Counted from the stretch's first letter, positions 1 to 6,468 are shown. The stretch is 6,525 nucleotides of DNA from Methanobacteriaceae archaeon (GCA_011620845.1 WOYJ01000053.1:1-6525), one strand, 5' to 3'. Translations and numbers: made by a program. Notes: generated by a model from the letters alone, not told the origin.

Positions 1-1132
1 GCCCTTCCTTAATCACATGCTTAGTGTTACCCGGTTCGGTTCGGTTGATGATGGAGAGATATGGGTTGCCGGATATTTGCTCTACTATAACAAGGTCTGC
101 TAACTTACCCTCACTGATTGAGCCTGTATTTAACTTAAGTGCCTTACCAGCATTGACTGTGGCCATTTTAATGATTTCCTCAGGTGGGAAATACTCCCGG
201 TAATAGGCCCTTGTGACTTTAAGTGCATACTCCATTTCTCTAACCATATTAGGGGAATTGAACATTACATTATCCGTCCCTAAAAGAATCTGGATACGTT
301 CATCAAGCATTTCCTTAATAGGAGGTATTCCCGCCCCCAGGGCGCCGTTTGAACGGGGACAACAGACCACAGGGGTCCCGCTTTGAGCTACCAATTTCAG
401 ATCATCTTTTAAGGGTGAAGTAAGGTGTATTAAAAGTTGGAACCCGGCTTCAACAGCCCTTTGAACTTCAGTTTTCCCCGTGGTGATTACTGAATCAGTT
501 TGCACCTCTTCATATTCTGCCACGTGTATGGCGGATAGTTTCCCCAGTTTCCGGGTTGTCCGGGCGATTGCAGCGGCTGTTTCATCGGTTATCTCCCCCA
601 AACCACTGGGCGCTATTCCATCACAGATTTCTAAAAGTTCCTCTACTCTTTTGATTATTTCCTGTGGGGTTATGTGAGGGTTTAAGAATGATTCATCCCG
701 TCCCAGGACTACTTTACGTATGGGAACTTCCTCTGCTGCTTCATTTATAATATCTATCCCCTCTTTACCCCTCTCACGGAAATCAACGAAGGTAGTAGTG
801 CCTGTTTTAAGCATTTCCCACATGGAATTCTTCATAAAAACAGTTTGGATGGAATGAGGAGTATCTGTTAATATGCGGTGTTTAATACCCTCTGGTGGTT
901 TTACAATTTCTTCTATGGGCCTGCCATTCCCCATATCCATGGCCACCGAGTCTCCCAGGTGAACATGGGAGTTGATGAAGGCCGGGGCTACTATACATTC
1001 CCGTCCGTCCATAACTTTTCCTTTACTTGCCGGAGAAACTTCCACTATTTCCCCATCGGAGATGAGTACATTTGCTTTAATCTCTTCCAAGTTATCTCCG
1101 TAGAGAACAGTAGCATCTCGAATGGTGATCAT
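1..1132 (-). CDS. Amidohydrolase, archaeal deaminase/chlorohydrolase-like (3' end cut by window)
   Basis: Partial gene: 377 complete codons read from the ATG at 1132, then the window ends before any stop. It is a metal-dependent hydrolase of the ATZ/TRZ-type amidohydrolase superfamily, probably cytosolic. Visible motifs are HVH at residues 56-58, HVAE at 203-206, a histidine at 236, CCPRSN at about 257-262 and GTDN at 286-289. These match the HxH, His, His, Asp metal and catalytic set. CPRSN and GTD also occur in adenosine-type, SAH/MTA and guanine deaminases. The GKLADLVIV strand near 343-350 belongs to the C-terminal beta-sandwich, so probably only a few residues are missing. The start is firm because an in-frame TAA directly precedes the ATG. 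The gene follows carB by 64 bases on the same strand. Homologues are often called N-ethylammeline chlorohydrolase, which is probably a misnomer; deamination of a nucleoside or base is more likely. The substrate cannot be read from the sequence. Confidence 0.9.
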   Translation of the reverse strand, partial: MITIRDATVLYGDNLEEIKANVLISDGEIVEVSPASKGKVMDGRECIVAPAFINSHVHLGDSVAMDMGNGRPIEEIVKPPEGIKHRILTDTPHSIQTVFMKNSMWEMLKTGTTTFVDFRERGKEGIDIINEAAEEVPIRKVVLGRDESFLNPHITPQEIIKRVEELLEICDGIAPSGLGEITDETAAAIARTTRKLGKLSAIHVAEYEEVQTDSVITTGKTEVQRAVEAGFQLLIHLTSPLKDDLKLVAQSGTPVVCCPRSNGALGAGIPPIKEMLDERIQILLGTDNVMFNSPNMVREMEYALKVTRAYYREYFPPEEIIKMATVNAGKALKLNTGSISEGKLADLVIVEQISGNPYLSIINRTEPGNTKHVIKEG

Positions 1133-1140
1133 TTACAAAA

Positions 1141-1154
1141 CCCCGTTACGAGGG
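1141..1154 (-). promoter_or_regulatory. Small hairpin holding the SD-like GGGG before the amidohydrolase
   Basis: On the minus-strand transcript this stretch reads CCCUCGUAACGGGG. It can fold as a five-pair stem (CCC/GGG plus CG/CG) with one bulged U on the 5' arm and a three-base UAA loop. The GGGG at its 3' side is the only Shine-Dalgarno-like sequence before the ATG at 1132, eight bases away. UUUU follows the stem directly, so it could also act as a weak terminator after carB. The fold is seen in the sequence; either role is inference. Confidence 0.35.
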
Positions 1155-1158
1155 ATAG

Positions 1159-1164
1159 AAAAAA
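1159..1164 (-). terminator. Oligo-T run downstream of carB
   Basis: Six consecutive T on the minus strand, in the 64-base AT-rich spacer between the carB stop and the amidohydrolase start. Short U-runs terminate transcription in archaea without needing a hairpin, so partial termination after carB is possible. The run is short and AT-rich spacers often contain such runs by chance. Confidence 0.3.
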
Positions 1165-1196
1165 TTAATTCTTAATATTCCCATCATTTATTCATA

Positions 1197-4100
1197 CTAT
1201 TCCAGATCATGATGGTATTCATTTAATGATTTAACCCCAATTTTGCCTTTTTCGATTGCTCGAACTGCGTTTAAAGCTGCACGAGCCCCAGCAAGTGTGG
1301 TAACATAGGGTATTCCCAGTTCAACAGCCATCCTCCTTATGAGGTAATTATCATCTGCAGATTGTTTCCCGGAGGGCGTGTTGATAATGAGTTTAATCTC
1401 TCCGTTCAGGATAGCGTCTTTGATGTTGGGGGATTCCTGACTTACCTTATTTATAACGCTGATTTTCACGTCATCTTTTACTGCTTTAACCGTTCCATTG
1501 GTACCAACCAACTCGAATCCCAGTTCCTCTGCCTTTTTGACTATATCCAGTATCTTGCCCTTGTCCTGATCACGGACACTAATGAATAACTTACCCTTAC
1601 ATGGGAGTCTCATACCGGCTGAAAGCTGGGCTTTGTAGTAGGATACCCCGAAGCTTTCATCTATACCCATACTCTCCCCGGTGGACTTCATCTCCGGACC
1701 TAACACAGAATCAGAACCAGGTAATTTAATGAAGGGGAATATGGATTCTTTAACCGCTACATGGTCTATTTCCACATTATCTCCCAGTCCAAAATCCCGG
1801 AGTTTATATCCTACCATTAATTGGGCCGCTATCTTCGCCAGTGGTATCCCCACTGCCTTACTTACAAAGGGAACAGTCCTGCTCGCCCGGGGGTTAGCCT
1901 CCAGGATGTAGAGTTTGTCATCATCATCGGTTTTAACCGCGTACTGGATGTTCATCAGACCGATAACGTTCAGTTCCAGGGCTAATTTTGTGGTATACTC
2001 CTTGATCTTCTCGATTACATCAGGATGTATACTTTGAGGGGGTATTACACAGGCAGAATCGCCAGAATGGACACCTGCTTCCTCTATATGTTCCATTATC
2101 CCTCCAATGAATACATCTTCCCCGTCACAGAGGGCATCCACATCTATTTCTATGGCATCCTCCAGGAACTTATCCACCAGTATGGGGTGTTCTGGGGATA
2201 TGCGCACCGCCTCTTTCATGTACTCTTTAAGCTCCAGATCATCATAGACTATTTCCATGGCCCTTCCACCCAGTACATAGGATGGTCGAACCAAAACAGG
2301 GAAGCCGATACGCTCTGCCACTTTCCTGGCATCTTCAAATGAATGAGCAATTCCATAATCAGCCTGAGGTATTTCCAGACGGTTTAAAACTCGGGTGAAT
2401 CTTTCCCTGTCCTCTACCTGGTCGATACTCTCGTGGGGCGTTCCCAGTATGGTTACTCCCTCGTTTGCCAGTGGAACTGCGAGGTTGATGGATGTCTGGC
2501 CCCCGAACTGTACAACCACACCATCAGGGTTTTCCTTGTTGACTATGCCCATCACATCCTCCAGGGTTAATGGTTCGAAGTAGAGTTTGCTGGATATGTC
2601 GTAATCGGTACTCACCGTCTCCGGGTTGTTGTTTATAATTATGGTCTCCACACCCTCTTCCTTGAGTGCCATGGCAGCATGGACACAGCAGTAATCAAAT
2701 TCTATACCCTGACCAATCCTTATAGGGCCTGCCCCTATGATTATTACCTTTTGATTATGAGATACGGGTACTTCGTCTTCTTCTTCATAAGTTCCGTAGT
2801 AATATGGTGTTTTTGCTTCGAACTCGGCTGCGCAGGTGTCCACCATCTTGTAGGTGGGGGTAACACCAGTATCTATTCTGGTTTTCCTGATATCTTCTTC
2901 TGGTACGCCGGTTAATTCGGATAACTTCCGGTCAGAGAAGCCCATCCTCTTGGCCTTCCTTAAAAAAGGAATATTTAGAATATCATCTTTATTTTCAACT
3001 ATTTCCTTCTCAAAGTCGATTATGTTAAGGATTTTATAGAGGAAGAAGGGGTCTATCATGGTTATCTCCTGTATCTCCTCCGCACTGGCCCCGCTTTTTA
3101 AGGCGGTGTATACCTGGAAGAGACGGTTGTCAGTGGGTTCCACCAGGTCTTTAATGGTATATTCCATTTCATCGAAGCCGTACCTCCCTATATCCAGGGA
3201 TCTTATGGCCTTGTGCAGGGATTCTTCCAGGGTCCGTCCGATGGACATAACCTCACCGGTGGACTTCATCTGCACCCCTATCTCCTTATTTATGCCCTTG
3301 AATTTATCAAAGGGCCATCTGGGTATTTTAGCCACCACATAATCCAGTGAGGGCTCAAAGGATGCCGGTGTTTCCTTGGTGATATCGTTTCTTATTTCAT
3401 CCAGGGTCATGCCCACTGCAATCTTGGCGGATATCTTGGCTATGGGATACCCGGTTGCCTTGGAGGCCAGGGCACTGCTCCGGCTCACCCGGGGGTTGAC
3501 CTCGATGACCTTGTACTTTCCAGTCTCCGGGTGCACTGCAAACTGGATGTTACAGCCCCCCTGGATCTGGAGGGCCCTTATAATCTTGATGGAGGCATTC
3601 CTGAGCCTCTGATTATCGATATCCGATAGGGTCTGTGATGGCGCCACGACGATGCTTTCCCCTGTGTGGATTCCCATGGGGTCCAGGTTTTCCATGTTAC
3701 AGACGATGATGCAGGTGTCATTTTTATCCCGCATCACCTCGTATTCGAATTCCTTCCAGCCCAGCACCGATTCATCTATGAGCACCTGGTTGATGTAGCT
3801 CATATCCAGTCCCCTGGTGGCCACTTCAAGGAGTTCTTCCTCATTATGGGCCACTCCACCTCCGGTTCCGCCCAGGGTGAATGCGGGCCGGACTATAACA
3901 GGGTAACCTATTACTTCCACAGCTTCCAGGGCTTCTTCTAGAGTTGTTACTGCCCTGTTTTTGGGGATTGGTTCGTTGAGCCTGTCCATGAAGCTGCTGA
4001 AGAGGTCACGGTCCTCCACGTTCCTGATGGTTTCCACGGATGATCCGATTACTTTAACGCCTTCCAGGGCGCCTATCTTTTCCAGTCCGGTTGCTACGTT

Positions 4101-4388
4101 TAGACCGGTCTGCCCGCCCATGGTGGGTAGTATGGCGTCTGGTTTTTCCTTTTCTATTATTTTGGCCACGATCTCTGGGGTTAGGGGTTCCACATAAACC
4201 CGGTCAGCCATATCGATGTCTGTCTGGATGGTTGCCGGGTTGCTGTTAACCAGTACAGTTTCTATTCCCTCTTCCATCAGAGATTTACATGCCTGTGAAC
4301 CTGAATAGTCAAATTCGGCTGCCTGTCCTATCTGGATAGGTCCTGAGCCGATGATAAGAACTTTCTTAATATCTCCATCCCGGGGCAT
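1197..4388 (-). CDS. carB: Carbamoyl-phosphate synthase large subunit
   Basis: This 1063-residue protein makes carbamoyl phosphate from bicarbonate, two ATP and ammonia channelled from CarA, for arginine and pyrimidine synthesis in the cytosol. Two homologous ATP-grasp halves are visible. The carboxyphosphate domain (about 1-400) has GSGPIQIGQAAEFDY, R127, R167, the RPAFTLGGTGGG loop and metal ligands Q282, E296 and N298. An oligomerisation region (about 400-545) follows. The carbamoyl-phosphate domain (about 546-930) has GAGPIRIGQGIEFDY, R661, R701, Q815, E830 and N832. The MGS-like allosteric domain (about 931-1063) has GTNGT, NKV at 980-982 and INTPSGK. E769, D777 and E881 match E. coli ornithine-site residues E783, D791 and E892. 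Length is close to the family norm (about 1070). The start gives the expected N-terminus and has a good RBS (4394-4400). It lies 46 bases after carA. Some methanogens carry this protein as two split genes; here it is one. Confidence 0.98.
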   Translation of the reverse strand: MPRDGDIKKVLIIGSGPIQIGQAAEFDYSGSQACKSLMEEGIETVLVNSNPATIQTDIDMADRVYVEPLTPEIVAKIIEKEKPDAILPTMGGQTGLNVATGLEKIGALEGVKVIGSSVETIRNVEDRDLFSSFMDRLNEPIPKNRAVTTLEEALEAVEVIGYPVIVRPAFTLGGTGGGVAHNEEELLEVATRGLDMSYINQVLIDESVLGWKEFEYEVMRDKNDTCIIVCNMENLDPMGIHTGESIVVAPSQTLSDIDNQRLRNASIKIIRALQIQGGCNIQFAVHPETGKYKVIEVNPRVSRSSALASKATGYPIAKISAKIAVGMTLDEIRNDITKETPASFEPSLDYVVAKIPRWPFDKFKGINKEIGVQMKSTGEVMSIGRTLEESLHKAIRSLDIGRYGFDEMEYTIKDLVEPTDNRLFQVYTALKSGASAEEIQEITMIDPFFLYKILNIIDFEKEIVENKDDILNIPFLRKAKRMGFSDRKLSELTGVPEEDIRKTRIDTGVTPTYKMVDTCAAEFEAKTPYYYGTYEEEDEVPVSHNQKVIIIGAGPIRIGQGIEFDYCCVHAAMALKEEGVETIIINNNPETVSTDYDISSKLYFEPLTLEDVMGIVNKENPDGVVVQFGGQTSINLAVPLANEGVTILGTPHESIDQVEDRERFTRVLNRLEIPQADYGIAHSFEDARKVAERIGFPVLVRPSYVLGGRAMEIVYDDLELKEYMKEAVRISPEHPILVDKFLEDAIEIDVDALCDGEDVFIGGIMEHIEEAGVHSGDSACVIPPQSIHPDVIEKIKEYTTKLALELNVIGLMNIQYAVKTDDDDKLYILEANPRASRTVPFVSKAVGIPLAKIAAQLMVGYKLRDFGLGDNVEIDHVAVKESIFPFIKLPGSDSVLGPEMKSTGESMGIDESFGVSYYKAQLSAGMRLPCKGKLFISVRDQDKGKILDIVKKAEELGFELVGTNGTVKAVKDDVKISVINKVSQESPNIKDAILNGEIKLIINTPSGKQSADDNYLIRRMAVELGIPYVTTLAGARAALNAVRAIEKGKIGVKSLNEYHHDLE

Positions 4389-4393
4389 TTATT

Positions 4394-4400
4394 ATCCTCT
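4394..4400 (-). promoter_or_regulatory. Ribosome binding site of carB
   Basis: The minus strand reads AGAGGAT, a good match to the archaeal Shine-Dalgarno core, five bases before the ATG at 4388. It supports that start and independent translation initiation of carB in the 46-base gap after the carA stop. No promoter or terminator is evident in the gap, which fits co-transcription with carA. Confidence 0.75.
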
Positions 4401-4434
4401 TCCTTTTAGTGTTATTTTATGGTTAAAGTGATTT

Positions 4435-5517
4435 TTAGTAGTTTTTAAGTGATTCAACAAAATTATCGAAGTAATAATCGGTGTCATTGGGTCCGGGGCC
4501 TGCTTCAGGGTGGTACTGTACACTCGAGATAGGCAGTTCCTCATGTTCCAGTCCTTCAGGTGTCCCGTCGTTTAAGTTTAATTGATTCATCTTCAAAGGC
4601 GTATCCTCGAGGGATTTGGGGTCAACGGTGAACCCATGATTTTGTGAGGTGATACATACCTTTTCAGTGGTTAAATCCTTCACCGGCTGGTTTATACCCC
4701 GGTGACCGAACTTCATCTTGTATATCTTGGCGCCGAAGGCCAGGCCTATGATCTGCTGGCCCAGGCAAATCCCGAATATGGGCATTTTCTCTGCAAGGTC
4801 CCGCACATTCTCCGTGGCCTTTTTAACCCTGGTGGGGTCGCCGGGGCCGCTTGAAACTAAAAGTGCTTCTGGGCTGTAATCCAGGATATCCTTGACATCC
4901 GTTTTGTAAGGCAGGACCACAACGCCTACTTCCCTTTTAAGGAGGGCTTTTATGCTGTTGTTTTTTATACCACAGTCCAGTATGGCTGCCCGGCGCTTGT
5001 ATTCTTCACCGTAAACTTTAGGTTCCTTAACGCAGACCTGATCAACCAGGTCCACTTCCCCTATTTCGGGCTGTTCCTTGGCCATGGTAATTAGTTCCTG
5101 GTCTTCTATCTCCTCGGTGGCCAGAACGCCCTTCATGGTCCCGTGTTTCCTGATCTTCAGTGTCAGGGATCTGGTGTCTATACCGCTGATACCGGGTATC
5201 TTAAATTCTTTTAAAAACTCGGTGAGGCTTTCCTCTGATTTACCGTGAGATGGATGGGTGTTATGTTCCCGGACTATGAATCCCTCTGCTTTTATGCCTT
5301 CTGATTGGAACCATTCCCTGGATATTCCATAGTTACCCTGTAAGGGATAAGTGGACATCAGTATCTGGCCTTTATAGGAGGGATCAGTTAAGGACTCAAC
5401 GTATCCGGTCATTCCTGTTGCAAAGACCACTTCTCCTGGTTTAATTGTTTTAAAACCAAATCCTTCTCCCTTGTATATGGTTCCATCTTCTAGAGCCAAT
5501 TTCGCTTCTTCCGGCAT
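4435..5517 (-). CDS. carA: Carbamoyl-phosphate synthase small (glutaminase) subunit
   Basis: This 360-residue subunit hydrolyses glutamine and passes ammonia to CarB. The N-terminal CPSase small-chain domain (about 1-140) shows the signature stretch TGMTGYVESLTDPSYKGQ near 34-51, followed by YPLQGNYG. The C-terminal class I glutamine amidotransferase domain (about 174-360) has SSGPGDP at 222-228, the nucleophile elbow GICLGQQ with C251, GHRGINQP around H272, SQNHGF with H294, and YHPEAGPGP giving the catalytic H336 and E338. The Cys-His-Glu triad is therefore intact and the glutaminase should be active. The length is slightly shorter than the E. coli protein (about 380) but usual for archaea. 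The ATG at 5517 has a strong RBS. carB follows after 46 bases, so the two are probably one transcript. No pyrimidine or arginine operator is recognisable upstream. Confidence 0.98.
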   Translation of the reverse strand: MPEEAKLALEDGTIYKGEGFGFKTIKPGEVVFATGMTGYVESLTDPSYKGQILMSTYPLQGNYGISREWFQSEGIKAEGFIVREHNTHPSHGKSEESLTEFLKEFKIPGISGIDTRSLTLKIRKHGTMKGVLATEEIEDQELITMAKEQPEIGEVDLVDQVCVKEPKVYGEEYKRRAAILDCGIKNNSIKALLKREVGVVVLPYKTDVKDILDYSPEALLVSSGPGDPTRVKKATENVRDLAEKMPIFGICLGQQIIGLAFGAKIYKMKFGHRGINQPVKDLTTEKVCITSQNHGFTVDPKSLEDTPLKMNQLNLNDGTPEGLEHEELPISSVQYHPEAGPGPNDTDYYFDNFVESLKNY

Positions 5518-5523
5518 TTTATT

Positions 5524-5530
5524 ATCACCT
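5524..5530 (-). promoter_or_regulatory. Ribosome binding site of carA
   Basis: The minus strand reads AGGTGAT, an exact match to part of the archaeal anti-SD complement GGAGGTGAT, six bases before the ATG at 5517. It fixes the carA start. Confidence 0.8.
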
Positions 5531-5559
5531 TATAATTATGATTATGTTTTTTAATAGAT

Positions 5560-5565
5560 AAAAAA
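5560..5565 (-). terminator. Oligo-T run between rimI and carA
   Basis: Six T on the minus strand, ten bases past the rimI stop, in a very AT-rich 58-base spacer (5518-5575). It could end the rimI transcript, in which case carA would need its own promoter. I see no clear archaeal TATA box plus BRE in the spacer, so read-through from rimI is equally possible. Confidence 0.3.
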
Positions 5566-5575
5566 TTAGAATTAC

Positions 5576-6031
5576 TCATTCTCTTATTTCTGATTTATCA
5601 CTTAAATCAATGTCCATCAGCACCGCATCTTCATAGTCCTCATAATACTCCTTAAGAACTTCCTTTTCGACAAAACCCTTGTCTTTATAGAAATCTATCG
5701 CTCCCTTATTGCTTTTTCTTACTTCTAATTTAATATGGGCTATATTATAACGTTTGAAGATTTTTAAGGCAGCTTCTACTAGCGTGCTTCCCACCTCTTT
5801 TCGGCGGTGTTCCTCGTCCACTGCGATGGATATGATATGGCCTTCATCTTCGTACCTGATCCAAAATATAATATAACCTACTATAATATTATCATACTCG
5901 GCAACTAAAAATCCCGCTCCCAGGTTGTAGATATCTATGAGTATTTTCACCGGGTAAGGGTCTTTGAAGGATTCTTCCTCAATTTCAAGGACCCTGTTTA
6001 TATCCTGCCGTCGGAATTCTCTTATCATCAT
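5576..6031 (-). CDS. rimI: GNAT acetyltransferase, RimI/Ard1-like protein N-terminal acetylase
   Basis: This 151-residue protein spans a complete GNAT fold. Family members transfer acetyl from acetyl-CoA to protein N-termini; archaeal RimI/Ard1 enzymes act on many proteins, not just ribosomal S18. Visible landmarks are the N-terminal IREFRRQD strand-helix start, EEESFKDPYP near 18-27 (typical of RimI), motif A strand IISIAVDEEHRR (66-77), LEVRKSN at 102-108, AIDFYKDKGF at 111-120, and YYEDYEDAVLM near 129-139, the usual RimI C-terminal signature. The acetyl-CoA loop reads R76-R-K-E79-V-G81, where the consensus Q/R-x-x-G-x-G has Gly at position 79. Start at 6031; the adjacent ATG at 6028 is an equal alternative. 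No Shine-Dalgarno is visible, so translation may be leaderless. It precedes carA by 58 bases on the same strand. The exact substrate is not determinable. Confidence 0.88.
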   Translation of the reverse strand: MMIREFRRQDINRVLEIEEESFKDPYPVKILIDIYNLGAGFLVAEYDNIIVGYIIFWIRYEDEGHIISIAVDEEHRRKEVGSTLVEAALKIFKRYNIAHIKLEVRKSNKGAIDFYKDKGFVEKEVLKEYYEDYEDAVLMDIDLSDKSEIRE

Positions 6032-6037
6032 AATATC

Positions 6038-6048
6038 AGGATGTTGAT
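6038..6048 (+). promoter_or_regulatory. Imperfect ribosome binding site of the UPF0146 gene
   Basis: AGGATGTTGAT resembles AGGAGGTGAT with an interruption and lies three bases before the ATG at 6052. It is the only candidate SD here, within the 20-base gap shared with the divergent rimI start. The match is partial and the spacing tight, so this is tentative. Confidence 0.35.
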
Positions 6049-6051
6049 TAA

Positions 6052-6432
6052 ATGTGGAGTAGTTTTACAGATTACATTGGAAGAAACTATGGTCATGCCC
6101 ATAAGATAGTGGAAGTAGGTGTGGGCACGTTTCCGGTGGTAGCCCGGGTTCTGCAGAATCTTAAGTTAAATATCATCATGACAGATATTATACCTTCACT
6201 CGATATAGTCCAAGATGATATTTGCCATCCTGACTTAAAAATATATAAGGGTGCAGAACTCATCTATTCTATACGGCCCCCAGAAGAGTTACACCCCTGT
6301 CTGGTCCGGGTGGCCAGGGAAGTAGGGGCAGATTTAATTATCAAATCCTTATCCACGGATAGTATAAATTCCCCAGAGAATTTTAAGTTAATTAATTATA
6401 AAAAAGCGTTTTTTTACCAAATAAAATTTTAA
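6052..6432 (+). CDS. UPF0146 family protein, small methyltransferase-like Rossmann fold, function unknown
   Basis: This 126-residue protein resembles UPF0146, an uncharacterised archaeal family. Residues 19-25 (IVEVGVG) look like SAM-binding motif I, followed by a helix. IIMTDI at 41-46 has D45 where class I methyltransferases carry the acidic residue that holds the ribose. D55-D56-I resembles the next conserved acidic strand, and IYSIRPPEEL at 71-80 sits where the catalytic or substrate-binding motif IV would be. ADLIIKSLSTD (93-103) is a further strand. The protein is much shorter than a normal methyltransferase, with no added substrate domain, so activity is uncertain; a binding or partner role is possible. 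The start is firm because an in-frame TAA directly precedes the ATG. It is divergent from rimI and the only plus-strand gene. Its 3' end contains A6-GCG-T7 inside the coding region. Confidence 0.82.
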   Translation: MWSSFTDYIGRNYGHAHKIVEVGVGTFPVVARVLQNLKLNIIMTDIIPSLDIVQDDICHPDLKIYKGAELIYSIRPPEELHPCLVRVAREVGADLIIKSLSTDSINSPENFKLINYKKAFFYQIKF

Positions 6433-6438
6433 TGGATA

Positions 6439-6446
6439 TTTTTTTT
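6439..6446 (+). terminator. Oligo-T terminator after the UPF0146 gene
   Basis: Eight consecutive T on the plus strand, seven bases beyond the stop codon. A long U-run just past a stop is the usual archaeal terminator signal. A second run of six T follows at 6463-6468 and could act as backup. Confidence 0.6.
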
Positions 6447-6462
6447 AGATGGATATAATTGA

Positions 6463-6468
6463 TTTTTT
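6463..6468 (+). terminator. Second oligo-T run, possible backup terminator
   Basis: Six T on the plus strand, 16 bases after the first run. Multiple U-runs in series are common at archaeal 3' ends. From here to 6525 the sequence stays AT-rich and shows no reading frame, RNA gene or clear promoter that I can recognise. Confidence 0.4.

Noticed and set aside
480..1168. Plus-strand open frames of 65 and 96 codons
   Set aside because: They lie antisense to the amidohydrolase, whose frame carries clear family motifs, and their translations show no recognisable domain.
1362..4197. Many plus-strand open frames of 61-105 codons across carB
   Set aside because: All are antisense to a full-length, motif-complete carB. 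Their length reflects carB codon usage, and none has a convincing RBS or protein family pattern.
2950..4200. Frequent CCAGG/CTCCAGG words, considered as a possible repeat family
   Set aside because: They fall at irregular spacing in the carB frame and come from common Leu-Glu and similar codon pairs (CTGGAG on the coding strand), so they are not a repeat array.
5518..5575. Promoter for carA in the spacer after rimI
   Set aside because: The spacer is so AT-rich that many TATA-like words occur, but none has a clear BRE or a suitable distance from the start; I could not support a specific site.
5861..5897. TATA-rich stretch inside rimI as a promoter for the UPF0146 gene
   Set aside because: It lies about 155 bases or more before the start codon and encodes well-formed rimI residues; AT-rich codons explain it.
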